Origin: JAKAXG01 sp035702985
Lineage (GTDB): Bacteria; Actinomycetota; Acidimicrobiia; Acidimicrobiales; Palsa-688
Direction: 5' to 3'
Assembly: GCA_035702985.1 (NCBI GenBank)
Contig: DASSZD010000177.1
Coordinates: forward strand, 1 to 64,000
DNA length: 64,000 bases
In this document: one piece after another, positions 16,505 through 25,498 of the stretch
Position numbering within the stretch: position 1 is the stretch's first letter
Layout: each line of letters starts with the position of its first letter
Position numbers and translations under genes: made by a program
Notes under the pieces: model-generated
Databases searched by the model: none
Told to the model about the DNA's origin: nothing
Seen by the model: the letters and a program-made list of their open reading frames with translations, nothing else

Positions 16505-17683
16505 ATGCTCCCGGCTGACGTCGACGCTTTCCGGGTCATCGACACCGACACCCACGTCATCGAGCCGTACGACCTGTGGACCTCCCGCCTGCCGGTGTCG
16601 AGGTGGGGTGACCTGGTGCCTCACGTCAGGTGGGACGACAAGATGCAGGAGGACGCCTGGTTCTTCGGCGACACCAGGGTGGGTGCCGGTGCGGGGGCCG
16701 CCCAGGCCGGTTGGACCGAGTACCCCCCCGACCATCCGCCGTCCCTGGAGGTCGTGGACCGGGCCACCTGGGACCCGGCCGCCCGCCTGAAGCTCATGGA
16801 CGAGTACGGCATATGGGCCCAGGTGCTGTACCCGAACGTGGCCGGCTTCGGCGCCGGCAAGGTGCTGACCATGGGCGACCCGGACCTGATGCTGGCCTGC
16901 GTGCGGGCCTACAACGACTTCCTGGCCGAGTACGCCTCGGTGGATCCCCGCCGCTACATCCCCATCATGGCCCTGCCCATGTGGGACATCGACCTGTGCG
17001 AGCAGGAGATCTCCCGGGCCGCGGCCGCCGGCCACAAAGGCGTGATCATGACCGGCGAACCGGCGTTCTGGGGGTTGCCGAAGCTGGCCGACCCGCACTG
17101 GGACCGCCTGTGGGCCTGCGTCTCGGACGCCGGCCTGTCGGTCAACTTCCACATCGGCTCGGGGGACATGTCGATCTTCGACGCCGCCTACGAGCCCGCC
17201 GGGCGCCACGCCAACTACGCCGGCTTCGGGGTCCAGTTCGGTATGGCCAATGTCAGGGTGATCGCCAACCTCATCACCGGCGGGGTGTGCCACCGGTTCC
17301 CTTCCCTGCGGTTCGTGTCGGTGGAGAGCGGCATCGGATGGATACCCTTCGCCCTGGAACACCTGGACTGGCAGTGGAAGAACTGCGGGGTGGCCAGGGA
17401 ACACCCCGAGTACGACCTACTGCCGAGCGAGTACTTCGTCCGCCAGATGTACGGGTGCTTCTGGTTCGAGACCGACCTGGTGCGATCCGCCGTCGAGCAC
17501 CTGGGGGCGGACTGGATCCTCTACGAGAGCGACTTCCCCCATCCGACCAGCATGTCGCCCGGACCGGCCACCGCCGCCGTGTCGCCCCGGGACTTCATCG
17601 CCGGGGGCCTGGGCGGCATCCCCGACGACGCTCTGCGCAGGATCCTCCACGACAACGCCGCCCGGCTGTACCACCTGGACTGA
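16505..17683 (+). CDS. metal-dependent amidohydrolase (amidohydrolase 2 / ACMSD-like)
   Basis: 392 residues, ATG after a GAGAGGGGGG ribosome site. It opens with FRVIDTDTHVIEPYDLW, where DxH stands in for the usual HxH metal pair. FHIGSG provides the central His, and LYESDFPHP the C-terminal Asp and His, as in the ACMSD/2-hydroxymuconate-type hydrolase and decarboxylase group. Members decarboxylate or hydrolyse ring-cleavage intermediates with one metal. In this catabolic setting such a role fits, but the substrate is unknown. The ferredoxin gene converges on it 26 bases downstream. Confidence 0.82.
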   Translation: MLPADVDAFRVIDTDTHVIEPYDLWTSRLPVSRWGDLVPHVRWDDKMQEDAWFFGDTRVGAGAGAAQAGWTEYPPDHPPSLEVVDRATWDPAARLKLMDEYGIWAQVLYPNVAGFGAGKVLTMGDPDLMLACVRAYNDFLAEYASVDPRRYIPIMALPMWDIDLCEQEISRAAAAGHKGVIMTGEPAFWGLPKLADPHWDRLWACVSDAGLSVNFHIGSGDMSIFDAAYEPAGRHANYAGFGVQFGMANVRVIANLITGGVCHRFPSLRFVSVESGIGWIPFALEHLDWQWKNCGVAREHPEYDLLPSEYFVRQMYGCFWFETDLVRSAVEHLGADWILYESDFPHPTSMSPGPATAAVSPRDFIAGGLGGIPDDALRRILHDNAARLYHLD

Positions 17684-17709
17684 CCGGCCGGCCGGGGGTC
17701 GGGCGGTGG

Positions 17710-17910
17710 TCAGCCCTCGGACAGCTTTATGGCCCCCTCCGGACAGTTGGCCACGATCTTGCGGGCGTCGTCCTCCAGTTCCGGCGGCACGTCCACCGGC
17801 CGGCCCCGCTGCACCGGGAACCCCTCGTCGTCGGCCTGGACCAGCGCCGGGCTGAGGGTGTAGCAGCGCCCGTGCCCGGCGCACAGCGCTTCGTCGATGG
17901 TGAGCTTCAT
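17710..17910 (-). CDS. 3Fe-4S-type ferredoxin
   Basis: 66 residues from ATG 17910, with AGGGAGA upstream. The pattern CAGHGRC...NCPEGAI gives three cluster cysteines, with His where the second would be, as in the 3Fe-4S ferredoxins that serve actinobacterial P450s. An acidic middle (DVPPELEDDARK) is usual for such carriers. It starts upstream of no P450 but is the last gene of the SDR/APH/CaiB run. It may feed the P450s or Rieske enzymes elsewhere in the window. Confidence 0.88.
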   Translation of the reverse strand: MKLTIDEALCAGHGRCYTLSPALVQADDEGFPVQRGRPVDVPPELEDDARKIVANCPEGAIKLSEG

Positions 17911-17948
17911 GGTCGTTGGTCTCCCTTTCTCGTTCGCCGGCCCGGCGG

Positions 17949-18719
17949 TCACAGCCGGGCGATGGAGCTACCGCCGTCCACCGTGATCAGGGCTCCGGTG
18001 GTGTAGCTCGCCGCCGGGCCGGCCAGGTACAGCGCCGCCCCGGCGATCTCCTCGGGCTGGCCGGCCCGCCGGAGCGGGAAGTGCCGGGCCTTGTCCTGGA
18101 ACGACCCCATGTCCCATCCGCTGGCGATGTCGGTCAGGAACGGCCCGGCCATGATGGTGTTGACCCGCACCTCGGGCCCGTAGGCCAGGGCCAGTCCGGT
18201 CGTGAGCACGTGGAGTCCGGACTTGGCCGCCGCGTAGGGCAGCTCGTGGGGAGTGGGCCGCACGGCGGCGATGCTGCTGATGTTGATGATCGACCCGCCG
18301 CCGGCGGCCTTCATGCGGGCCCCGGCCAGGGCGCCCAGGCGGAACGGCCCCTTCAGGTTGACGCCGATGGTCTTGTCGAACAGCTCCTCGCTGATGTCCT
18401 CGAGGCTGGTGTAGAGGGGGGACATCCCGGCGTTGTTGACGACCAGGTCCAGGCGGCCGAAGGCGCCGTAGGCGGCGTCGACCAGGCCCGGGATCTCGTC
18501 CCAGTGACCCACATGGCAGGCGTAGGGCAGGCACCGGCGGCCGGTCCGCTTCTCCACCTGTTCGGCCGTCTCCTCGCAGGAGTCCAGTTTGCGGCTGGCG
18601 ATGACCACGTTGGCCCCGGCGTCGGCGAAGGCGTCGACCATGACCCGGCCGAGGCCCCGGCTGCCGCCGGTGACCAGGGCTACCTGGCCCTCCAGTGGGA
18701 ACTGCGCGGGAGTGTTCAT
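17949..18719 (-). CDS. short-chain dehydrogenase/reductase
   Basis: 256 residues, ATG overlapping the APH-like gene stop (ATGA). The NAD(P) motif is TGGSRGLG, the structural motif NNAG, the catalytic serine lies in NISSIAA and the Tyr/Lys pair in YAAAK. The C-terminus ends DGGSSIARL. It is a classical SDR that would oxidise or reduce a hydroxyl/keto group, often on a CoA ester in such operons. It belongs to the minus-strand run that begins at the CaiB gene at 22303. Confidence 0.88.
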   Translation of the reverse strand: MNTPAQFPLEGQVALVTGGSRGLGRVMVDAFADAGANVVIASRKLDSCEETAEQVEKRTGRRCLPYACHVGHWDEIPGLVDAAYGAFGRLDLVVNNAGMSPLYTSLEDISEELFDKTIGVNLKGPFRLGALAGARMKAAGGGSIINISSIAAVRPTPHELPYAAAKSGLHVLTTGLALAYGPEVRVNTIMAGPFLTDIASGWDMGSFQDKARHFPLRRAGQPEEIAGAALYLAGPAASYTTGALITVDGGSSIARL

Positions 18720-19798
18720 CTGGTGTCGTCTCCTCCGAGGATGCGGGCCGCCCGGCGGGACATCGGCCCCACCCAGGCGCCCCGATCGGCCATTCTGGGA
18801 TCGCTGCTCTCCCCCCGCTGCCACCTGGCGAACAGCTGCTGGACCACCACGGCCGTCTTGAAGCAGGCGAACGCCTCGTACCAGCGGATGGCGGACAGAT
18901 CCAGGCCGGTCGCCCGGGCGTACTGGTCGACCACCTCGGAGCGGCTGGGCAGGCCCATCCGGTCCAGCCCGTCGGGGGTTATGGGACGGTCGTCGGGGGT
19001 GTCGCTGGGGTCGGGCCAGTAGTTCAACAGGGTGCCCAGGTCGATCAGGGGGTCGCCGAGGGTGGCCATGTCCCAGTCGAACACGGCGTTGACCCGGTCC
19101 GGGTCCCCGGGCGTGAACTGGCAGTTGTCCAGCTTGAAGTCGTTGTGCAGGATCGACACCCGCGGGGCGGAGGGCAGGCCGGCGGCCAGCGCCTCGGCCA
19201 CCTCGGTCATGAGCCCGTGCCCCTCCGGGGGGGCCACCAGGTCCCAGCGCTTGTGCCAGCCCTCGACCTGACGGGCCACGAACCCGTCCGGCCGGCCCAG
19301 GTCGGCCAGGTCGCAGTCCGCCGGGTCGAGCAGGTGGAGCTGGGCCAGAGCGGCCACCACCGCCCGGCCCACCCGGCGGGCGGCGTCGGGCAGCCCGGCC
19401 ATGGACGGCGACAGCCGCCCCCAGAGCACCTCGCCCCGGCGGTACTCCATGATCACGAAGTCGCTGCCGATGACCTCGGGATCGGTGCACAGGTGCATGG
19501 CCCGGGGGGCCGGCGGGAACGGCCGCCAGAGCCGGGACAGCACCCGGTACTCCCGGCGCATGTCGTGGGCCCCGGGGGCGATCCGGCCGAAGGGGGGCCG
19601 GCGCAGCACCACCTGCTGCGCCCCGAAGCGGAGCAGGTAGGTGAGGTTTGCCGATCCGTTAGGGAACTGCTGGACCGAGAAGTCGCCCCGCAGCTCGGGC
19701 AGCTCGGACCCCAGATAGGCGACCAGACGGTCCCAGGGCAGCTCCTCGCCGGCCCGGACCTCGGCCACCTCGGTCACCGCTGCCGGGCCGGTCACCAC
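18716..19798 (-). CDS. APH-family phosphotransferase-like protein (ACAD10/FadE36-associated type)
   Basis: About 360 residues; starts at GTG 19798 or GTG 19795, the latter overlapping the CaiB stop. It shows the APH kinase fold: NLTYLLRFG and VVLRRPP (ATP lysine region), ILHNDFKLDN (catalytic HxDxxxxN) and VFDWDMATLGDP (metal Asp). Relatives in actinobacteria accompany acyl-CoA dehydrogenase genes; human ACAD10/11 carry this domain and phosphorylate 4-hydroxyacyl-CoAs. Phosphorylation of a hydroxyacyl-CoA is thus a fair guess here, beside CoA-transferases and an SDR. Confidence 0.8.
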   Translation of the reverse strand: MVTGPAAVTEVAEVRAGEELPWDRLVAYLGSELPELRGDFSVQQFPNGSANLTYLLRFGAQQVVLRRPPFGRIAPGAHDMRREYRVLSRLWRPFPPAPRAMHLCTDPEVIGSDFVIMEYRRGEVLWGRLSPSMAGLPDAARRVGRAVVAALAQLHLLDPADCDLADLGRPDGFVARQVEGWHKRWDLVAPPEGHGLMTEVAEALAAGLPSAPRVSILHNDFKLDNCQFTPGDPDRVNAVFDWDMATLGDPLIDLGTLLNYWPDPSDTPDDRPITPDGLDRMGLPSRSEVVDQYARATGLDLSAIRWYEAFACFKTAVVVQQLFARWQRGESSDPRMADRGAWVGPMSRRAARILGGDDTR

Positions 19799-20985
19799 AG
19801 GTCCCCGGCGGGGGAGGAGCCCAGCCGGGGGGCCGCCGCCGGGGGCACCGACGGGCTCGACGAGAAGCGGATGGGCGGACCCGGGTACTCGGCGACCGTC
19901 CCGTCGGGGTGCTCCACCGTCTCGAAGAAGCGGCGGGCCCGCAGGTGCTCGTCGGCCAGCACGTCGTCGGGGGAGTTGATCACGGCGATCGGCAGGCCCC
20001 GGCCCTGGCCGTCGTGGTAGATCGTGTCGGCGTCCTGGATCAAGAAGAAGGCCTCGATCATCTGCTGGATGTGCGGGAAGTTGGCCTGGCGGTGCGACAG
20101 CTCACGATATGCCGGGTCGGTCAGGTCGGCGGCGAACCCCAAGCTGTCCATCCACTCCACCAGGCTCTCCCAGGGCTTGATGTCGGCGAGTATCAGGGTG
20201 AAATAGACGTAGCGCCCGTCGAGGGTGGGGAAGATGGCCGGCTGGGTGGGCGTGGGCTGGGCGTGGCGGCAGGTCTGCCGCTTGACGATCGCCTTGGGAT
20301 AGAACCAGTACGGGTTGGCCAGCTCCGGGCTCATGGCCACCGAGTCGTGCACCGCCAGGTCGATCACCTGCCCCCGGCCGGTCTGCTCCCGCTCGATCAG
20401 GGCCAGGAAGATGGATATGTGGGCGAAACTGGCGGCCACGTGGTAGGCCTGGTTCTCGGCCGGCCGGATGGGCGGTATCGAATGGTCGTCGTAGCCGCAG
20501 CTGTTCAGCAGCCCGCCGGCGGCCAGGGCCACCAGATCGGAGTTCTCGTACTCGGACCAGGGCCCGTCCTGGCCGAAGGGCGTGAGCGCGCACACCACCA
20601 GCTGGGGGAACTGACCGCTGATGGCCGCCGGGTCGAGACCGAGCCGCCGCTGGCCCGACCGCGGCAGCGAGGTGATCAGCACGTCCGCTTCGCCGAGCAG
20701 CCGGTCCAGGGCCGGGCGTTCCCGGGGCAGGTCCAGCACCGTGCTGCGCTTGCCGGTGTTGTAGTACCAGAAGTTGAGGCTGGTGTCGGGGTCTTCCCGG
20801 CCGCCGGCGAAGGGGCCGACCCGCCTGGTCGGCGAGCCGCCCGGCGGTTCCACCTTCACCACCGCCGCACCGTACTGGCCGAGGACCTTGCCGGCCATCT
20901 CCCCGGCCGGGTCCACCGCTACCTCCACCACCCGCAGTCCCTGGCCCAGGGGCGGCCCGGGCCGCCCGTCCGCTTCGACGGCCAT
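19792..20985 (-). CDS. CaiB/BaiF CoA-transferase-like subunit lacking the catalytic Asp
   Basis: 397 residues from ATG 20985, which lies one base after the stop of the next CaiB gene. The family frame is present (LRVVEVAVDPAGEMAGKVL, CALTPFGQDGP, TGRGQVIDLAV). Counting back from that GRGQ helix, the position of catalytic Asp169 holds Tyr (NQAYHVAASF). Its neighbour keeps Asp there. Heterodimeric transferases such as BbsEF have one active and one inactive chain, so this is probably the non-catalytic partner. Confidence 0.8.
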   Translation of the reverse strand: MAVEADGRPGPPLGQGLRVVEVAVDPAGEMAGKVLGQYGAAVVKVEPPGGSPTRRVGPFAGGREDPDTSLNFWYYNTGKRSTVLDLPRERPALDRLLGEADVLITSLPRSGQRRLGLDPAAISGQFPQLVVCALTPFGQDGPWSEYENSDLVALAAGGLLNSCGYDDHSIPPIRPAENQAYHVAASFAHISIFLALIEREQTGRGQVIDLAVHDSVAMSPELANPYWFYPKAIVKRQTCRHAQPTPTQPAIFPTLDGRYVYFTLILADIKPWESLVEWMDSLGFAADLTDPAYRELSHRQANFPHIQQMIEAFFLIQDADTIYHDGQGRGLPIAVINSPDDVLADEHLRARRFFETVEHPDGTVAEYPGPPIRFSSSPSVPPAAAPRLGSSPAGDLW

Positions 20986-20986
20986 C

Positions 20987-22303
20987 TCAGATCACCCCCT
21001 GCTCGCGGAGCTCGGACAGCTCGGCCTCCTCCATGCCGAGGATCTGTCCGAACACGTGGTCGTTGTCCTCTCCCACCAGGGGGGCCGACCTCCAGTGGTC
21101 GGGTCCCCGGCCGGACATCCGGGCCGGGAAGCCCTCGAAGCGGGCCGGTCCGATCACCGGGTGGTCCATCTCGAAGAAGGTGCCCCGGTGGGCCAGCTGC
21201 GGGTCCACCTCGTTGAGGTCGCGGGGGTCCTGCACCGCCCCGCAGCGCACGCCGTGCGACTGCAGGAGGGTCATGACCGAGTGGGGGTCGCGCCCGCCGG
21301 TCCACGCCGCGATGTGGCCGTCCAGGACATCCTGGTGGGCGTAGCGGCCCTCCTGGTGGGAGAAGCGCTCGTCCGCCGCCCAGTCCGGATTGTCGAGCGC
21401 CTTGGTCAGGCCGGCCCATTCTTCGTCGTCGAAGACGGCGATGGCGACCCACCGGTCGTCGCCGGCGCAGGGGTACACCCCGTGGGGGGCGGCGTGGGGG
21501 TGCTCCAGCCGGTTGCCGGTGGGGTAGTCCGGGCGCCGGGTGGTGTGCCCGTTGACCGTCACGTCCAGCAGGACCGGTCCGATCAGGCCCACCCCGATCT
21601 CGACCGCGGCCACGTCGATCTCGGTGCCCTGGCCGGTGCGCCGCCGGTTCCACACGGCCATGAGTATGGCTGCCGAGTTGTAGTAGGCGGCCATGTTGTC
21701 CATGTACGACAGGCCCCATCCCGACGGTTCCCGCCCGGGCAGCCCGGCGATGTAGGAGAGCCCGCTGGCCGCCTGCACCACCGGGCCGTAGCTGCGGTAG
21801 TGCTGGTGGGGACCGGAATGGCCGTATCCGCTCATGCGGGCGTAGATGACGTCGGGCACCAGCTCGCGCAGGCGGTCATAGGTGAACCCCCACTTCTCCA
21901 TCACCCCGGGGGCGAAGTTCTCCGTGACCACGGACGAGACGCTGATGAGCTGCTCGGCCAGGCGGCGGCCCCGCTCGGTGCGGAGGTTGATGGTGACCCC
22001 GAGCTTGTTGCGGGAGTAGTTGTTGAACAGGCCGCCCTTGTTCGGATCCGGGTCTGTCACCTCCTGCCCGAAGCTGCGCACGGCGTCCTTGTACAGCGGC
22101 AGTCGCCGGGGCATGTCGACGCGGACCCGGTCCTCGATCTTGATCACCTCGGCGCCGAAGTCGGCCAGGAGCCTGGTGGCGACCGATCCCACCCCCATCC
22201 AGCAGAAGTCCGCCACCCGCAGCCCGGCCAGGGGCCCGCCCCTCGGGCGCGGGGTCCGGTCGGCGCTGCCGTAGAAGGGCACCGCTGTAGAAGATCCGGT
22301 CAC
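20987..22303 (-). CDS. CaiB/BaiF CoA-transferase, catalytic subunit
   Basis: 438 residues from GTG 22303. It has LRVADFCWMGVGSVATRLL, SGYGHSGP and RRTGQGTEIDVA. The catalytic aspartate is kept (SYMDNMAAYYNS), ten residues before the AIL helix. It would form the aspartyl-CoA anhydride intermediate of family III transferases. One base separates its stop from the second subunit, supporting co-translation as an alpha-beta enzyme similar in plan to BbsEF. It heads the minus-strand operon that includes APH, SDR and ferredoxin. Confidence 0.85.
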   Translation of the reverse strand: MTGSSTAVPFYGSADRTPRPRGGPLAGLRVADFCWMGVGSVATRLLADFGAEVIKIEDRVRVDMPRRLPLYKDAVRSFGQEVTDPDPNKGGLFNNYSRNKLGVTINLRTERGRRLAEQLISVSSVVTENFAPGVMEKWGFTYDRLRELVPDVIYARMSGYGHSGPHQHYRSYGPVVQAASGLSYIAGLPGREPSGWGLSYMDNMAAYYNSAAILMAVWNRRRTGQGTEIDVAAVEIGVGLIGPVLLDVTVNGHTTRRPDYPTGNRLEHPHAAPHGVYPCAGDDRWVAIAVFDDEEWAGLTKALDNPDWAADERFSHQEGRYAHQDVLDGHIAAWTGGRDPHSVMTLLQSHGVRCGAVQDPRDLNEVDPQLAHRGTFFEMDHPVIGPARFEGFPARMSGRGPDHWRSAPLVGEDNDHVFGQILGMEEAELSELREQGVI

Positions 22304-22373
22304 TCCTGTTCCCCCCTTACGAGCGCCACGTACCGGCGGCGGCCCGACCGTCCGGCCGGACGCCGCCCACGAG

Positions 22374-22391
22374 AATCATATTAAAATGATT
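22374..22391. promoter_or_regulatory. AATCAT-N6-ATGATT operator in the CaiB/FadR divergent promoter
   Basis: A perfect palindromic pair, AATCAT (22374-22379) and ATGATT (22386-22391), with an all-AT spacer in otherwise GC-rich DNA. The 11-mer GAATCATATTA here also occurs, on the other strand, ahead of the SDR gene at 26341. The divergent FadR copy 2 is the obvious binder. Confidence 0.6.
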
Positions 22392-22529
22392 ATAAGAGAC
22401 TCCGGATGGGCTGTCCAGGTCGGCGTCCGGGCGCAGGGCGGGGGTGATGACCGACGATCCCGAATGCGTCAAATAGAGTGGGTCCATGCTGATCCGCCCC
22501 GCCCGCACCGTCCGCCGTTAGACCGGGGG

Positions 22530-23315
22530 ATGGCACTGTCTCGAAGCGGCGAGGGATCGGCGTGGGACGCCGGCGGCACCGGGTCCTCGGGCCCGCCCGA
22601 CTCGGAGCGCAGGGTCATCAAGACCTCCGAGACCGTCGCTCTCAACATCGTCCACGACATCGTGGCCCGGGGCCTGATGGCCGGGGACAAGCTGCCGCTG
22701 GAGACCGCCATGCTCCAGCAGTACCGGGTCAGCCGGGCCTCGCTGCGGGAGGCCCTGCGGCTGCTCGAGGTCCAGGGGCTGATCAGCATCCGGCCCGGCC
22801 CGGGCGGCGGGCCGGTGGTCGGCAAGGTCGATGCCCGGAACCTGAGCCGCACCGCTGCGCTGTACTTCCATCTGGGCGGGATGAAGTACGGAGACATCTT
22901 CGCCACCCAGGAGCTGCTCGAACCGCTGTGCGCCCAGCTGGCCTGCCGGAACCCGGGGCGCGAGGAGCGCCTGGCTCCGTTCGTCAACCCGGCCGGCCCG
23001 CCGGTCGAGGGGGCGCCCTACCACAGCTTCACCAGGGACTTCCATCTGACGGTGTACGACCTGGCCGCCAACGGGGTCCTGTCCCTGGTCACCAGGGCCA
23101 TCACCCACATCGTCACCAGCCACATCGTGTCGACCATGGACCCGGTGGAGCTCCACGAGGACATCCTGGCCGAGCACAGCCTGATCGCCCGGGCCATCGT
23201 GGCCGGCAAGGAGACCCGGGCGGCCCGGCTCACCCACGAGCACTTCCAGGCGCAGCACGAGTACTACAAGAAGAACTGGCCGTCGCGCTTCGACGAGCTC
23301 ATCGAGTGGCGCTGA
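22530..23315 (+). CDS. FadR-type GntR regulator, copy 2 (FCD domain)
   Basis: 261 residues from ATG 22530; an in-frame ATG at 22386 lies inside the palindrome and is unlikely. Winged helix: KLPLETAMLQQYRVSRASLR with wing GPGGGPVVG. FCD domain: FHLTVYDL, EHSLIARAI and THEHFQAQ offer possible metal histidines. Closely similar in layout and wording to copy 1 at 14883. Divergent from the CaiB pair with the AATCAT palindrome between, so it probably represses that operon. Confidence 0.88.
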   Translation: MALSRSGEGSAWDAGGTGSSGPPDSERRVIKTSETVALNIVHDIVARGLMAGDKLPLETAMLQQYRVSRASLREALRLLEVQGLISIRPGPGGGPVVGKVDARNLSRTAALYFHLGGMKYGDIFATQELLEPLCAQLACRNPGREERLAPFVNPAGPPVEGAPYHSFTRDFHLTVYDLAANGVLSLVTRAITHIVTSHIVSTMDPVELHEDILAEHSLIARAIVAGKETRAARLTHEHFQAQHEYYKKNWPSRFDELIEWR

Positions 23316-23339
23316 ACCGGCCGCTCCGGTAGCCGGCGG

Positions 23340-23756
23340 TCAGCCCACCGGCCTCCACTGCGGCAGGACGGTGCCCCCTTCGAGCTGCTCGAACCAGGCC
23401 TCCATGGGCTGGTTCGGCTCCAGGTGCGGGGCTCCCTCCAGGTGGCCCACCAGCCGGGTGCCCGGCAGGTCGTCCAGGTCCACCAGCACGACGGTGTAGG
23501 GGACGGGGAAGGCCGGGTGCACCTGGTGCTCGACCGTCGTCCACGAGTAGAGCGTCCCCCGCCCGCTGACCTCCCGCCACTCCTCGGACCAGGTGCCGCA
23601 GCGGTGACAGTAGGCCCGGGGCATGTGAAGCACCTGGTGACAGGACCCGCACACCCGGATGACCAGGCGGCCCTCCCGGGCGGCGGCCCAGAACCCTCTG
23701 GTGTCCCGGTCGTCGCTGACCGGCCGGGGGCGGCCCGGGGTGGCGCCCGCCGTCAC
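23340..23756 (-). CDS. DUF35 (Zn-ribbon/OB-fold) partner of the Ltp2-like aldolase
   Basis: 138 residues from GTG 23756, overlapping the thiolase-like stop (GTGA). A zinc ribbon (CGSCHQVLHMPRAYCHRCG) precedes an OB fold (GTLYSWTTVEHQVHPAF). In steroid degradation the DUF35 domain of ChsH2 binds the Ltp2 aldolase; the same gene pairing here suggests the same kind of complex. It has no catalytic residues of its own. Confidence 0.85.
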   Translation of the reverse strand: MTAGATPGRPRPVSDDRDTRGFWAAAREGRLVIRVCGSCHQVLHMPRAYCHRCGTWSEEWREVSGRGTLYSWTTVEHQVHPAFPVPYTVVLVDLDDLPGTRLVGHLEGAPHLEPNQPMEAWFEQLEGGTVLPQWRPVG

Positions 23757-24952
23757 GGCCGCCTCAGGATCAGGGCGCTGCCGGGTGGCAGGGGGGTGGA
23801 GGTCACCAGGCACACCTCCGCGCCGGGAACCTGGCCGGTGGAGGTGCCGCGGATCTGGCGTACCCCTTCGAGTATGTGGTTCATGCCGTGGATGTAGCCC
23901 TCGGACAGGTGGCCCCCTCCGGTGTTGATCGGTGTGGCGCCACCCAGGTCGATCTCGCCGCTGCTGGCGTAGGAGCCCCCCTCGCCCTTCTTGCAGAAGC
24001 CGTAGTCCTCGAGCTGCATCAGCACGGTGATGGTGAAGCAGTCGTACAGCTGGGCCACGTCCACATCCGAGGGGCCGATCCCGGCCCGCCGGTAGAGGGT
24101 CTCGGCGGTGGGCCGGGCCGGCAGGGTGGTGGTGCTTTCCCTCATGAGCACCGGGAACTGGATCCCCGGCTGCGGGTCGGCCAGGCTGCCCTGGGCCACC
24201 GCCCGGATCAGGGCCGGGGTCTGGGCCAGGTCCCGGGCCCGTTCGGCACTGGTCACGACCACCGCGCACGCCCCGTCGGTCTCCAGGCAGAAGTCGAACA
24301 ACCGCAGCGGGCGGGAGATCATGCGCGACCCGAGGTAGTCGTCCATGCTGAGCGGCCGGGCGTGCATCTGGGCCCGGGGGTTGGCGTTGGCCCGGGCCCG
24401 GCAGGCCACGGCGATGGATCCCAGATCCTTCTCGGACGTGCCGAACTCGATCATGTGGCGCTGGGCCATCAGGGCGAAGATCTGGCCGGGGGTGAGCAGA
24501 CCGTACGGGGCGAAGAACTCGTCGTAGCTGTTGCTGCCGCCCACCTCGGCGGACGCCACCCGGCTGAGACCGTAGCGGCGTCCGGAGCGCCCGTTGAGCG
24601 ACCGGAACACCAGGACGGTGGTGGCCATGCCCGACAGGATGGCGGCCACCGCCTGGCCCACCATGGCGCACGGCGCCACCCCGCCCGGTCCGGCCTGCCC
24701 GAAGAAGTCCAGTCCCTTCATGCCCAGCGACTGCACCAGGTCGTTGGGCCAGACCAGATCGGAGTCGCAGCGGACGATCCCGTCGATGTCGGCGGGTGAC
24801 AGGCCGGCGTCGGTGATGGCCGCCAGGCATGCCTCGGTGGCCAGGCTCAGGTCACTGCGGCCCGAGTCGCGGGTGAAGTCGGTCGATCCGATACCGGCGA
24901 TGGCGCAGCGGTCCCGGTGGTCGAAGGCCCCATCGGGTGGAGGGGTGGTCAC
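23753..24952 (-). CDS. thiolase-fold protein of Ltp2 (aldolase) type
   Basis: 399 residues from GTG 24952, overlapping the NTF2-like gene stop. It starts CAIAGIGSTDFTRDSG and ends NTGGGHLSEGYIHGMNHI, the wording of Ltp2-like lipid-transfer proteins. Where SCP-x thiolases have NCATG, this chain reads GGVAPCAMV; when the following helix is aligned, Gly falls at the nucleophile. LYDCFTITVLMQLEDYGF supplies tyrosines like those used by Ltp2. A retro-aldol cleavage of a CoA ester is therefore more likely than thiolysis. Confidence 0.75.
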   Translation of the reverse strand: MTTPPPDGAFDHRDRCAIAGIGSTDFTRDSGRSDLSLATEACLAAITDAGLSPADIDGIVRCDSDLVWPNDLVQSLGMKGLDFFGQAGPGGVAPCAMVGQAVAAILSGMATTVLVFRSLNGRSGRRYGLSRVASAEVGGSNSYDEFFAPYGLLTPGQIFALMAQRHMIEFGTSEKDLGSIAVACRARANANPRAQMHARPLSMDDYLGSRMISRPLRLFDFCLETDGACAVVVTSAERARDLAQTPALIRAVAQGSLADPQPGIQFPVLMRESTTTLPARPTAETLYRRAGIGPSDVDVAQLYDCFTITVLMQLEDYGFCKKGEGGSYASSGEIDLGGATPINTGGGHLSEGYIHGMNHILEGVRQIRGTSTGQVPGAEVCLVTSTPLPPGSALILRRP

Positions 24953-25458
24953 CTGCTTGCTGCGGACCGGTCCTGCGCAGCCCGGCTCTGCGACCGCTCC
25001 CTGTCGGCGGCCGCCGACTGGGGGTACCTGCGCTCCTCGATCCAGCCCACCTCCATCCGCTTGTCGACGATCTTCCAGCCGTCGCCGGTGCGCCGCACCA
25101 CGTCGCGGTACCGGCCCACGATCAGGGTGTCGGTATCCGGCTCGGCGGTGCGGATCTGGTGGGAGGTGTGGTAGGTGAGCGTGCGCGCCTCGTCGCCGTC
25201 GGCGTCGAAGTCCACGTGGTACACGTTGATCAGGTGGTGCTGGAACCCCTGGGTCACGCACATCTCCCTGATCCACTCCACGATGGTGTCGGCGCCGTGC
25301 ATCTCCGGACCCTCACCGTATTGGGCCACCGCCCCGTCGGTGAACACCGACCGCAGCCTGGCGTAGTCCTTCTGGTCGATGGTCGAGGCGTAGCGGTAGA
25401 GCACGTCCTCCACCGCCTGGCGATCCATCAGACGCTGCAGGATCTCTTCGCTGTCCAA
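24949..25458 (-). CDS. SnoaL/NTF2-like protein
   Basis: About 169 residues. Start is TTG 25458 (GAGG close by) or ATG 25428. The opening LMDRQAVEDVLYRYASTIDQ and later GRYRDVVRRTGDGWKIVDK are typical of SnoaL-like cone folds, which act as small hydratases, isomerases or dehydratases without cofactor. It ends in a charged, low-complexity tail. It overlaps the Ltp2-like gene and is probably the first gene of that operon. Exact activity unknown. Confidence 0.78.
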   Translation of the reverse strand: MDSEEILQRLMDRQAVEDVLYRYASTIDQKDYARLRSVFTDGAVAQYGEGPEMHGADTIVEWIREMCVTQGFQHHLINVYHVDFDADGDEARTLTYHTSHQIRTAEPDTDTLIVGRYRDVVRRTGDGWKIVDKRMEVGWIEERRYPQSAAADRERSQSRAAQDRSAASR

Positions 25459-25498
25459 GGCCTCATCCCCCTGATCCGGTTGGCTGCGTTTACGGGCC

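Noticed and set aside
22386..22530. Upstream ATG start of FadR copy 2
   Set aside because: The ATG is part of the ATGATT operator arm and has no ribosome site.
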